Assembly: GCF_030161235.1 (NCBI RefSeq)
Contig: NZ_BSPW01000096.1
Span: forward strand, 1 to 55,701
Reading direction: 5' to 3'
DNA: 55,701 bases
Source: Vibrio zhanjiangensis
GTDB taxonomy: Bacteria; Pseudomonadota; Gammaproteobacteria; Enterobacterales; Vibrionaceae
How positions within the stretch are numbered: position 1 is the stretch's first letter; each line of letters starts with the position of its first letter. The position numbers and the translations under genes are program-made. Positions 1-7,284 of this stretch are shown here, piece after piece. A model generated the notes under the pieces. The model saw only the letters and a program-made list of their open reading frames with translations. It did no database searches and had not been told where the DNA came from.

Positions 1-194
1 GTTAACGTAATGACAAAGTCGCTTGGTAATTAAGGTACGACAGAATCGCTTGGTGATCACATTCGAGAGCAGATTCGGGGTTTATTAAGAATGGACAGAA
101 ATCGTTTAGGAGTATCACTCTAAACGATTTATCTCAGGTTAGAAAAAGTATCTTGAAGCCATAGTCGTTTGTTAGCTTGTTACGATTACCTATC
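1..194. other. Gene-free left edge with cassette boundary
   Basis: No gene is seen here. It lies downstream of the minus-strand gene at 195-905. At 171-179 the minus strand reads CAAGCTAAC followed by AAACG, the R''-type core expected at the start of an integron attC site, and it is complementary to the GTTAGCTTG at the other end of the same cassette. The far end of this attC is not recognisable. A perfect 11-bp inverted repeat lies at 99-109/120-130 (AAATCGTTTAG / CTAAACGATTT, 10-nt loop). Two near-identical 15-mers (CGCTTGGTRAT cores) repeat at about 17-31 and 44-58. Confidence 0.5.
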
Positions 195-905
195 TTATTC
201 GGGGTAGTAAATGCTTTCACCGACTGAATTTATGAGAGCAATTAAAAAGTGGTATGAAGAAGATATATATCGTTGTAGGTCAAAATCAATTGAGTTTAAG
301 CTTTGACCTTGGCAACCATTAAAATTTTCAAACTGCGACAATTGTTCATCAACATAATATAAGTGCTTAATTTTATTATTAACCACTCTCAACTCATTTA
401 TATTTCCGTATGAACTTATAGCTGTAACATTAACCCCGAAGTTTGACAGATTTTGTTCCACAACATTCCAACGATGAGAAGAGTTACTATCAGGGTTGAC
501 CAGTTTCGTCGTCCGATTAGTAAATTGTTCTATAGTCGCCCATAAGTTTATGATTAAGCTTTCATTGGAAATTGCCTTAACTTGCTCTTGTTCTTCTTTC
601 CAATTGAAGTTGGGAAATGACATTCTAGCTAAATGCTTGTTTTCATCAGGAATTTCATCGAACATATGTGCATGATGCTCATTAAACTTATTATATACTG
701 GATCGTATTGTTCTTTATTGCTTTCATATACCGTCATAACATATCGATGAAACATTACAATATCATCAATTCTCTGCTCGGCTTTTAATTTCAATTCAAA
801 CCTTTCACTCGAGTGCTCTCCTCTTGGAAAAACAAAAAAATCTTCTTTAAGTGCTAAATAGGTAACATCTTGAGACTTTTCTAGCTCATTTAATGTAAGT
901 AACAT
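195..905 (-). CDS. Cassette-borne hypothetical protein, HEPN-like
   Basis: 236-aa acidic, mostly helical protein without signal peptide or membrane segment. The stretch ELRVVNNKIKH near residue 175 resembles the R-x(n)-H signature of HEPN-type RNase or abortive-infection proteins, but the spacing (seven residues between R and H) is longer than the usual 4-6, so this is only a hint. The gene has the layout of an integron cassette: the minus strand reads GTTAGCTTGC about 40 nt before the start and CAAGCTAAC just after the stop, so one gene fills the cassette. Cassettes of this type often carry toxin or defence genes; no function is claimed. Confidence 0.6.
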   Translation of the reverse strand: MLLTLNELEKSQDVTYLALKEDFFVFPRGEHSSERFELKLKAEQRIDDIVMFHRYVMTVYESNKEQYDPVYNKFNEHHAHMFDEIPDENKHLARMSFPNFNWKEEQEQVKAISNESLIINLWATIEQFTNRTTKLVNPDSNSSHRWNVVEQNLSNFGVNVTAISSYGNINELRVVNNKIKHLYYVDEQLSQFENFNGCQGQSLNSIDFDLQRYISSSYHFLIALINSVGESIYYPE

Positions 906-943
906 AAAAATCCTTTATTAAAATTTTCAATGAAGTAATTTTT

Positions 944-957
944 GCAAGCTAACGCCC
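944..957 (-). other. attC 3' end (R' core) of interrupted site
   Basis: On the minus strand this reads GGGCGTTAGCTTGC, the last bases of a Vibrio-type attC with the GTTAGCT recombination core. It is the missing end of the attC that begins at 1528; the two parts are separated by the 447-bp element at 963-1409. Confidence 0.7.
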
Positions 958-962
958 AATTA

Positions 963-1409
963 GGGGTTTTGTGCCCATTTCATCGATAAGTCCAAAGGTG
1001 GCCTTTGAAGCCTTACTAGATAAGGGCTCAAAACTTTCAGTATCACGCCGAGATTAAAGTTCGTTATAGGTGTGGTATTCAATATTGGTTCGAGTAGGGT
1101 GCTATTTTGCCCTATTTCGAACCAAATTAAGCATAACAACTAGTGATTTGCTTGAAGTGCACTCTATTCGAACCAAGTCAAAGATTCATCGAATACTAAT
1201 TTTCATACTGCGCCCAATTCACCGAAAAGTTCCACAGAATCCGATTTGTGTTTTAGTTTCAATAACTTAAAATCTTATTTTAAATATAGTCACTTTACAT
1301 AGCTATAAGTTTAATGCTTATTGCAAAAAGTACCCCTATCCCACAGCCCTTGGTATATAAGGGCTGCAAGCAAAGTTTGGACTTATCGATGAAATGGGCG
1401 CAAATCCCC
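963..1409. mobile_element. 447-bp GGGG-ended miniature inverted-repeat element (Tn3-type MITE)
   Basis: The ends are near-perfect inverted repeats of about 35 bp starting GGGG (plus-strand left end GGGGTTTTGTGCCCATTTCA; right end, reversed, GGGGATTTGCGCCCATTTCA), continuing through CGATAAGTCCAAA. They are flanked by identical 5-bp repeats AATTA at 958-962 and 1410-1414. GGGG ends plus a 5-bp duplication are typical of Tn3-family elements. No transposase is inside. The interior holds two hairpins (1089-1122 around GGTTCGA; CAGCCCTT/AAGGGCTG near 1346-1368) and, near 1208-1235, a second degraded copy of a similar end (TGCGCCCAATTCACCG). A 66-codon frame inside looks accidental. Confidence 0.8.
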
Positions 1410-1528
1410 AATTAAGGTGTGAAGCACGCATCCACGACATTCAAATTGAACACCTTAATCACTAAACTTGACCCAAACCTAAAATGCCAAGTGTGCTGAA
1501 TCACTCTTAAATTGTTTGTTATAAGCAA
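1410..1528 (-). other. attC site, 5' portion, of cassette 2
   Basis: Minus strand, directly after the stop of the 1529-2524 gene: TTGCTTATAACAAACAATTT at the start and CACACCTTAATT at the end. From memory this agrees with Vibrio super-integron repeats (R'' core GCTTATAAC, TTGGCATTTT and TTTAGTGATTAAGGTGT blocks). Its last bases, GGGCGTTAGC, lie at 948-957 beyond the miniature element, so the recombination site is split. Confidence 0.75.
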
Positions 1529-2524
1529 TTATTTGCCCACTTTATCTACAGCTTTCTTTGCAAGATCTAACAACTCTGATGCTGGCAAGTCTTTCTTAGG
1601 ATTTGACTTTTCCAAGGTCGAGCTTGGGTTGAAATCAATGGTGTTAATCGTTGTTTGTGCCAGTTGAACAAGTAACGAGTCTTTTTCATCACTTTCAGCG
1701 AGCTTTTCAATTTGACGCTGGTGCCCTACAAAGGTTTTAGTTACGGCTTCCTTGTGAGCGTATTCTTGCTCAAGGCGCTTGTTCTGCGCCTGTTGCTTGC
1801 TGGCGAATAGAGCTAGCCATATCAATGGACCAAAGACCATTAAGCGTTTACCTAAGTCATACAAATACTGAGAGCCTTGACCGGAAATTGAAGCTGCATC
1901 TAAACCGAGATAGATCATGAAACCAATAGTTAAGATGAATAAAATAGCCCAACCATTTTTAGGCAGTTTGTATGACTCTTTTTGGTCTTGAAATGCTTTA
2001 GCAAGTTCAACATTCGTGGCACCAGTAAGCGCCCCTTCAATTTGAAGTAAAAGTTCTTCCGCTTTAGTTCTATTGGTTTTTAGACTTGACTCATAATCTT
2101 TTGCCAAAGTTCTTAACTTTGACTCTAACCCGTCATTTTGGTGACCATATAACAGCTCGGAAGACTGGTTGAAGGACTTCATCAACGCATAACATTCATC
2201 GTACACACTCTTGATATTAGTATGTATAGATTCAATGCTTGGAACTAAGCCATCATGAGAATTTGTTATTAGCTCATATTTTTCTTCTGTGTTCTCAAGC
2301 AGCGTACTAATTTCTTCTAATTTTTTGTTTGCTTCTTCTCTGGCGTTTAATACCTCAGACTGAATTGATATACCGTCATCATCGCCTTCCAAAAGAAGCA
2401 CTCTCATTTCTTCAATTTGATCACGCTTCTCTTTAATTTCAGCAATTAGGGTTTCAAATTCGTCTTTGATTTGATTACGTAGACGAGTAAATGAACTTTT
2501 TTGACCACTACTTAAATTTTCCAT
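1529..2524 (-). CDS. Coiled-coil protein with two membrane helices (cassette gene)
   Basis: 331 aa. Residues about 1-170 are charged, heptad-rich coiled coil; two hydrophobic segments follow (about 193-212, beginning WAILFILTIG, and about 225-243, containing MVFGPLIWLALF), then a second coiled stretch and a lysine-rich tail. The likely topology is two membrane helices with both coiled regions cytoplasmic. It lies in a complete integron cassette: the minus strand reads GTTATAAGC about 25 nt before the start and GCTTATAAC just after the stop, which are complementary cores. No enzymatic motif is seen and no function is assigned. Confidence 0.7.
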   Translation of the reverse strand: MENLSSGQKSSFTRLRNQIKDEFETLIAEIKEKRDQIEEMRVLLLEGDDDGISIQSEVLNAREEANKKLEEISTLLENTEEKYELITNSHDGLVPSIESIHTNIKSVYDECYALMKSFNQSSELLYGHQNDGLESKLRTLAKDYESSLKTNRTKAEELLLQIEGALTGATNVELAKAFQDQKESYKLPKNGWAILFILTIGFMIYLGLDAASISGQGSQYLYDLGKRLMVFGPLIWLALFASKQQAQNKRLEQEYAHKEAVTKTFVGHQRQIEKLAESDEKDSLLVQLAQTTINTIDFNPSSTLEKSNPKKDLPASELLDLAKKAVDKVGK

Positions 2525-2546
2525 TACTACATACTTTCCTAAAATT

Positions 2547-2590
2547 GCTTATAACGCTTATTAGACGACAAATTGTCGTCTTTCATCCTT
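2547..2590 (-). other. Cassette boundary (attC 3' end)
   Basis: Minus strand reads GACGACAATTTGTCGTC (imperfect palindrome) followed by TAATAAGCGTTATAAGC. GTTATAAGC is the R' core that starts the cassette of the 1529-2524 gene. The start of this attC, between the gene at 2831 and here, was not identified. The 240 bases from 2591 to 2830 hold no gene that I can support. Confidence 0.5.
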
Positions 2591-2830
2591 CGATTATGCA
2601 TTCATTTTTATATTAACTAAACGAACATTCAATACCTTATGCCACATAAAAGCAAGTTAGACTGCAAGATGTCGCCTAGTGACGGGAGTGATGAGTTATC
2701 AACGCAATCGAAAAATTTTAAGTAGGGTAAACGCTCGCCCTCTGAATTATGTAGAGTATTTAATCTAAGTAACTTTGGGGCAAATATTTGCTAGCGATAT
2801 GTGTATTAAAAGATTCAGGCATTGCTGATA

Positions 2831-3298
2831 CTACCAGCTACGACATAATTGCCTTTCACAAGGAATGCCATCATGGTCTCCATCAATTTTAACGCCAGGG
2901 CAGTTTGCTAAATAAAATTTAGCTTCATCACACGATCTCATTTGGTTACAGTAGACTTTACTTTGGCAACTAAAATTCATGCTTTCATGCGGTCGACTCA
3001 GCTTTGGCATTATTACAAAAAGGTATAAACCAGCACCTAGGATACCAACCAGAAATGCAGAGATTACTATTGAGGGAACTGGATTTTTTTGTGGTTTTAC
3101 ACCAATAAGTAGAGCCTTATCTACACTCAGATTTGTGGATTTTCTATCTAATTGAAATTCGACCTCATCACCAACTTGAGGACGGCGATCCCCCTTTTTA
3201 AACTTAGATACATGAACAAAAATATCACCATTAAGTTCTTCCGTATTGATGAACCCAAAACCTCGTTCATCGACCCATCGAACAATTTTTCCTTTCAT
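2831..3298 (-). CDS. Cold-shock domain / excalibur domain membrane protein
   Basis: 155 aa with three parts. Residues 1-67 form a cold-shock OB fold (GKIVRW start, RNP1-like GFGFIN, RNP2-like DIFVHVSKF) for nucleic-acid binding. Residues about 75-95 are one membrane helix (SIVISAFLVGILGAGLYLF). The C-terminus is an excalibur-type calcium-binding module (SCDEAKFYLANCPG, then DGDHDGIPCE, with paired cysteines) expected outside the cytoplasm. This domain combination is common in gammaproteobacteria; its role is unknown. It sits among cassette genes in the same direction and may itself be a cassette. Confidence 0.75.
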   Translation of the reverse strand: MKGKIVRWVDERGFGFINTEELNGDIFVHVSKFKKGDRRPQVGDEVEFQLDRKSTNLSVDKALLIGVKPQKNPVPSIVISAFLVGILGAGLYLFVIMPKLSRPHESMNFSCQSKVYCNQMRSCDEAKFYLANCPGVKIDGDHDGIPCERQLCRSW

Positions 3299-3509
3299 AT
3301 ATCTTCACTTTTCTCATAGGGAAATTTAGCAATATGATTGGCAAGGCGTCTCTGTATAACAAGCCATACCGAATAAAGTACATGATTAGCCATTAAAAAT
3401 GGGGCAATCCCAATCCCTTGATTTAAAGAACCACGGGGCAATTCCAAAATGCAGACACCTGCGTCGAACAACCCACTTACTCTATCTCAATCTGACCTAT
3501 AACCAGCGT

Positions 3510-4079
3510 TTATTCAAGAACAGCGGTAAAACGAATGTCTTCTGTTTGCGCTATGCCGTTGTTGTTACACATCATTTTGCCCGCAATAAAGTCATCTGAA
3601 ATATAGGTGAGTTCGTAACGTATGTTATCACCGTACTTGGCGAGCACTCGATTGTTATCTAAGCGCATATTTGCCGCGCAGGCCTTATACCGCTCACTAC
3701 GAAGAATAAAGATCTCACGTTGATGGTTAGTGACGAGTGTCGTATTGTATCGGCTGTCACCTACCAGTGACACACTCATACTAAATCTCTTATTTTTTAG
3801 GCTTTCAAACTGAGCCTCGTCGATTAACCCTCGCCCTAGACCAATTAATTGCGAATACTTAAGCTGTCCACTTGCTGTGACAAAAACAAGCTCATTCACA
3901 CCATCACCATTAAGGTCTGATATAGAAAAATGTTTAATATCTTCTCCTGGTAAGAGCACTCTTGGATCGCTGACCACATAATCTGAAGCAGCAATATTTG
4001 AGGAAAATAATACGGACACAGTAAAGACTAACATCGATGTTCTCATAGTGAATAGGCTCTTTGAAGGAATGCGTACCAC
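3510..4079 (-). CDS. Predicted exported protein with one FG-GAP/VCBS-like repeat
   Basis: 189 aa from a GTG start; an ATG 33 nt downstream (about 4046) gives a cleaner signal peptide (MRTSMLVFTVSVLFSSNIAA) and is the likelier start. The mature part opens with an FG-GAP/EF-like unit (ISDLNGDGVNELVFV) and has two cysteines near residues 133 and 170 that could form a disulfide. It is probably periplasmic or secreted; the partner is unknown. It is transcribed away from the backbone operon that begins at 4.25 kb. Confidence 0.55.
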   Translation of the reverse strand: MVRIPSKSLFTMRTSMLVFTVSVLFSSNIAASDYVVSDPRVLLPGEDIKHFSISDLNGDGVNELVFVTASGQLKYSQLIGLGRGLIDEAQFESLKNKRFSMSVSLVGDSRYNTTLVTNHQREIFILRSERYKACAANMRLDNNRVLAKYGDNIRYELTYISDDFIAGKMMCNNNGIAQTEDIRFTAVLE

Positions 4080-4234
4080 ATGAACATAGGATCAATCTGT
4101 GCGTTGCAGGCGCTGAGGTTAATCTTTGCGACCGAACACACGTTCTAGCAAGAGTGTAAGGCCGTTAGCGCTGGCATACATAATTATATCAATAGAATAT
4201 CGGCTTTTCGCTTTTCCTTAACGTAGACTTTTGC

Positions 4235-4413
4235 TACTCTTACCGTGTTCAAAACGTTCGTCACTCACGTTAAGCAGTGTCAAGCACACGGCTCAGCCTT
4301 AAATGCCTCTTGGAAGCGTGTCGCGGTCTGACTTAGTCAGATTGAAGAGATTAACCCCCTTCTTTATCGAGAGAAGGAACACAGCGGGCCTTATGCTGTG
4401 GCCAACACAATCA
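4235..4413 (+). ncRNA. Repeated structured leader, copy 1 (66-nt core 4282-4347)
   Basis: The core starts AAGCACACGGCTC and ends CAGATTGAAG; it recurs at 45868-45933 and 16009-16074 without indels. Model: outer stem ACACG/CGTGT closing small hairpins GGC-tca-GCC and CC-tctt-GG, then the hairpin TCTGAC-tta-GTCAGA. Downstream, shared with copy 2, are CCTTCT...AGAAGG and CACAGC...GCTGTG stems. A possible extended -10 (TTGCTACTCT, 4231-4240) stands 47 nt before the core, the same distance as in copy 2. It heads the operon that starts at 4474. Confidence 0.6.
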
Positions 4414-4415
4414 TA

Positions 4416-4473
4416 CCCATTGGGAATAACATTCCCATTGGTGAAGGTTGTTCCCTGACAATGGAGCAACCTT
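4416..4473 (+). promoter_or_regulatory. Two-hairpin 5' leader A hiding the ribosome site
   Basis: Hairpin 1 is TGGGAAT-aac-ATTCCCA (4421-4437), with short flanking ACC/GGT pairing. Hairpin 2 pairs AAGGTTGTTCC (4444-4454) with GGAGCAACCTT (4463-4473), 11 pairs with one G-U, which covers the Shine-Dalgarno GGAG and ends at the ATG. The same plan precedes five genes at 46-48.7 kb. Confidence 0.6.
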
Positions 4474-4875
4474 ATGGAAACACAACCCCTACCCTGTTCG
4501 GGAACCTTACCCAGTGTTCACAGCGCACCGACTCAACCTTTGGTTGATGTCACGGCGATGGCGAAGTCTGCCGGTATTTATGCCGATTATACAGGAATAA
4601 CCCTAACCACATGGCATCAAGCCATTGATGTGAAAGAGTGTGCGATCACCTTTAATCGTGATAAGCAACTGCATCGATTATTGGTTCTGGCCAGACGGGC
4701 GGCATTAGCGGCATCATCCGACCAGACCATCGTCTTTACCGTTGCCTGCCCACCGTCACGAGGCAGTACCTACCTCCATCAAGCCCTCAAATTAACACTG
4801 AATTTGAGTCAAACGGAGCAAGGCACTCACCTCATCATCCAAACCGAATCAGAATGCCAGCATTCTGTCCATTAA
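4474..4875 (+). CDS. DUF6573-like protein
   Basis: 133 aa, no signal or membrane segment. The middle (LVDVTAMAKSAGIYADYTGI, then RLLVLARRAA and TIVFTVACP) follows the pattern I recall for DUF6573 proteins of mobile elements, function unknown; this family call is moderate at best. It is the first gene of a five-gene plus-strand operon ending at 9560. Translation is probably limited by the hairpin covering its ribosome site, so the leader may set expression of the downstream genes too. Confidence 0.6.
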   Translation: METQPLPCSGTLPSVHSAPTQPLVDVTAMAKSAGIYADYTGITLTTWHQAIDVKECAITFNRDKQLHRLLVLARRAALAASSDQTIVFTVACPPSRGSTYLHQALKLTLNLSQTEQGTHLIIQTESECQHSVH

Positions 4876-4902
4876 CCCCCACTGAGAGGCCCCCAGTGGG
4901 GG
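4876..4902 (+). terminator. Intergenic hairpin CCCCCACTG/CAGTGGGGG
   Basis: Perfect 9-bp stem, 9-nt loop, immediately after the preceding stop codon. No T-run follows, so it is more likely an RNA processing or attenuation hairpin than a full terminator. It lies 27 nt before the next ATG, which has its own ribosome site (CAGGAG). Confidence 0.5.
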
Positions 4903-4929
4903 CCTGTTGTACTGTAATCAGGAGTAAAC

Positions 4930-5511
4930 ATGGTTCAAATAACTGGCACTCTGACCATCAAAACCATCACCGGTCGTTTCGGTGACTTTAACGTCGGGAA
5001 CTTAGAATGCGAACTGGGAGAATTCGCTATTCGTGACGCGCTGCTAGAGGAATACACCGAAGGGACGTACCAAGGTACGTTTGGTGTCACTCGTATCTAT
5101 GCCGGAAGCTATCAAGCCCGTCAACGCATCATCATTGAAGCGCGGGCAGAATTGTCAGCGATTTGGTTGGACGATTACCAAGAAGGGCCTCTGCCGGAGC
5201 CCGAATCACTTGAGGCTGAACCGCAAAGTTCAACTCAGCCCGATTCTGAGGTCGTGCCCAAAGTGGCGTCTAACCACGATGAGTCCTCAACACATGCCCA
5301 TTTAGCGGAGGTCTTCGGCGAGTTGTGGCCTCTCGGTGAGCACGTGGGCGATATCGTCAAACTTGCCCCAGAGGTCGGTCGAGAGCGAATGACTCAACAA
5401 TTGGCGTTTTTGAAGCGAGAAGTCGACGGCGAGCGTCGCTGGCGGTTTGAACCTCGAGCGCAACATTGGACCCGTATTCGACAAGATGAGGTGCCTTTGT
5501 TATGGCCGTGA
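4930..5511 (+). CDS. DUF3275 family protein
   Basis: 193 aa. Residues 1-90 match the DUF3275 pattern (GTLTIKTITGRFGDFNVGNL, then GEFAIRDALLEEY, GTYQGTFGVTRIY, IIIEARAEL), a beta-rich domain found in integrative conjugative elements of the PFGI/SPI-7 type. A proline/glutamate linker leads to a C-terminal domain of about 70 residues that is not recognised. It overlaps the methyltransferase start by 10 nt, so the two are probably translationally coupled. The family's function is not established. Confidence 0.8.
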   Translation: MVQITGTLTIKTITGRFGDFNVGNLECELGEFAIRDALLEEYTEGTYQGTFGVTRIYAGSYQARQRIIIEARAELSAIWLDDYQEGPLPEPESLEAEPQSSTQPDSEVVPKVASNHDESSTHAHLAEVFGELWPLGEHVGDIVKLAPEVGRERMTQQLAFLKREVDGERRWRFEPRAQHWTRIRQDEVPLLWP

Positions 5512-6593
5512 TGCATCCAAGAGTCGCAGGGAACTACTTAAAAGATGGGTATTACCCAACCGATGAGGCCACGTTATCAAAGCTTGCTCGTCTGTTGGTG
5601 TGTTTGCCAGGTCATCACCGATTTCTCGATCCGTGTTGTGGTGAAGGTCTCGCTATGGCCCAGCTGCTGCGTGAGATTGAGGGAGAAGCCGATTGCCAGA
5701 TTGACTCTTTTGGTGTCGAACTCGACGCCAAACGGGCAGCGCTGGCAAAACCTAGGCTGCACCGACTCTTACACAGTAACGTGTTTGACACCGTCATTGG
5801 CCCAGGCAGTCAGAGCTTTTTGTTTTTGAACCCGCCCTACGGTGATTTAGTGGGCGATCAACTGGGTAAGACTCAACGTGCGATGGCCAGACTGGAAATA
5901 CAATTTACTCGCCGCGTGCTGCCGACGTTAAAGCGCGGGGGGATATTGGCGTTAGTGATCCCTTCAACGTCTTTAACGCCAGCCTTTAGCCGCTTTTTGT
6001 CAGAGCGCCTCGATGATGTGCGTGTGTTTCGCGCAGAAACGGACCGGTTTAAACAGGTAGTATTACTGGGGGTTAAGCACGACCAGCGAGGAAAGGCCAC
6101 AGAGCAGCGCCAACACTTGATCGAACATTTAACTCAAATTGGCCAAGGTGAGCGTCAAGCAGGCCCAATGCCAGAGGGCGTGACGCTCTATCAAATCGCT
6201 CCCCTATCCCCTCAACCTTTTCGGTTTGAGAAAGTCTGTCCATCAGTGGATGAACTCAGGGAAGCGTTTGAGGCGCATCAAGGATTGTGGCCAACCTTTG
6301 ATTTGACGTTTGATAAACGCTCTCGCCACTCAGTACCAAGACCATTAAAACGACTCTCGCCCTGGCACCTTTCTTTGTCGCTTGCGGCAGGACAGGTTGC
6401 AGGTCGTGTGGTCAGCAATGATGGTAAAACGCAGTTATTAGTGAAAGGAGGGACACAGAAGGTCCAAAAAACTCAGACTCAGGTCGAAGGAGACCAAGTC
6501 GTCACCACGAAAGTGGATCAATTTGTTCCCCTCATCAGAGCCATACACATCACCTCTGGTCCGGCCTTTGGCCAAATAGTGGTGATACGCTAA
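5502..6593 (+). CDS. DUF6094-type SAM-dependent adenine methyltransferase-like protein
   Basis: 363 aa. The N-terminal Rossmann methyltransferase shows motif I DPCCGEG (about residue 42), an acidic residue after strand 2 (FGVELDAK) and motif IV LNPPYGD (about residue 107), the signature of N6-adenine DNA methyltransferases. Residues 230-363 form a family-specific tail. DUF6094 proteins sit beside DUF3275 and a large helicase in conjugative elements, exactly as here. It may protect or mark plasmid DNA; substrate unknown. A second ATG at 5511 is an alternative start. Confidence 0.75.
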   Translation: MAVMHPRVAGNYLKDGYYPTDEATLSKLARLLVCLPGHHRFLDPCCGEGLAMAQLLREIEGEADCQIDSFGVELDAKRAALAKPRLHRLLHSNVFDTVIGPGSQSFLFLNPPYGDLVGDQLGKTQRAMARLEIQFTRRVLPTLKRGGILALVIPSTSLTPAFSRFLSERLDDVRVFRAETDRFKQVVLLGVKHDQRGKATEQRQHLIEHLTQIGQGERQAGPMPEGVTLYQIAPLSPQPFRFEKVCPSVDELREAFEAHQGLWPTFDLTFDKRSRHSVPRPLKRLSPWHLSLSLAAGQVAGRVVSNDGKTQLLVKGGTQKVQKTQTQVEGDQVVTTKVDQFVPLIRAIHITSGPAFGQIVVIR

Positions 6594-6598
6594 CTCAA

Positions 6599-6643
6599 GG
6601 CAGCTTTGCTGCCACTCCCCCCGACTGGGCGTTTTTCCCAGTC
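6599..6643 (+). promoter_or_regulatory. Two hairpins between methyltransferase and next gene
   Basis: GGCAGC-ttt-GCTGCC (6599-6613) follows the stop codon, then GACTGGG-cgttttt-CCCAGTC (6623-6643). The next gene has a free ribosome site (AGGAG, about 6684), so unlike leader A no anti-Shine-Dalgarno stem is visible. Confidence 0.5.
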
Positions 6644-6696
6644 AGGGGAAATGCGCTCAATAACCATGACTTTAGACAACTTTAGGAGAAAAAATA

Positions 6697-7284
6697 ATGA
6701 ACGCATGTCCTCTGATTGAATGGGAAGAAGGGCTTTATGTCGATGCTTTTGTCACAGACCACGACCGCCATGTGCAGTTTCTGTCTTTGTGGGGTCGAGA
6801 TGGTATCGTTCAACATTTCTTGGCGTCCTTAACGTTACCCATGAGCGACGGCGGGTTGAGAGTGAAAACCCTCACCTTGTCGGACTCGCGTCAGTTTGTT
6901 CTTGATTTTGCCAAAGCAAAACAACTGAAAAAACAGACGACACGCTTAGATAAGTACAGTGAGGTCGGTGAATGGGTACATCTGTGGCTCTACGACGAGA
7001 GTTTGAATCAACTACAAGGTCAATCGTTGACTTTATTGACTCAAACACCGCTCAATTGGTCTCTGCTTTGGCCAACGGTCAAACAGGTCTGTCACTTGCC
7101 GCTCCTTGACAGCTGGCAAGCACCATTAGGACGCTTGCTAGATGACTATTGGACGACTTTACCCAGCTTTGGTGTGTGTGGCACCCAGTTGTCATTGCCC
7201 ATTGAAGACATCGAACCTTTGGTGATGGAAGGCATTCAGTCCCTTCAACTGCGGTTCGACTCTGTGGAAGAGGAGTGCATGTAA
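6697..7284 (+). CDS. Unknown backbone protein
   Basis: 195 aa, tryptophan-rich and acidic, no signal peptide, no membrane segment and no recognised motif. A clear ribosome site (AGGAGAAAA) precedes the ATG. Its stop overlaps the likely start of the helicase gene (TAATG), so the two are probably co-translated. Its fixed place between the methyltransferase and the helicase suggests a shared process, but I do not recognise it. Confidence 0.65.
   Translation: MNACPLIEWEEGLYVDAFVTDHDRHVQFLSLWGRDGIVQHFLASLTLPMSDGGLRVKTLTLSDSRQFVLDFAKAKQLKKQTTRLDKYSEVGEWVHLWLYDESLNQLQGQSLTLLTQTPLNWSLLWPTVKQVCHLPLLDSWQAPLGRLLDDYWTTLPSFGVCGTQLSLPIEDIEPLVMEGIQSLQLRFDSVEEECM

Noticed and set aside
1070..1270. 66-codon frame inside the miniature element
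   Set aside because: No ribosome site; composition follows the inverted repeats of the element.
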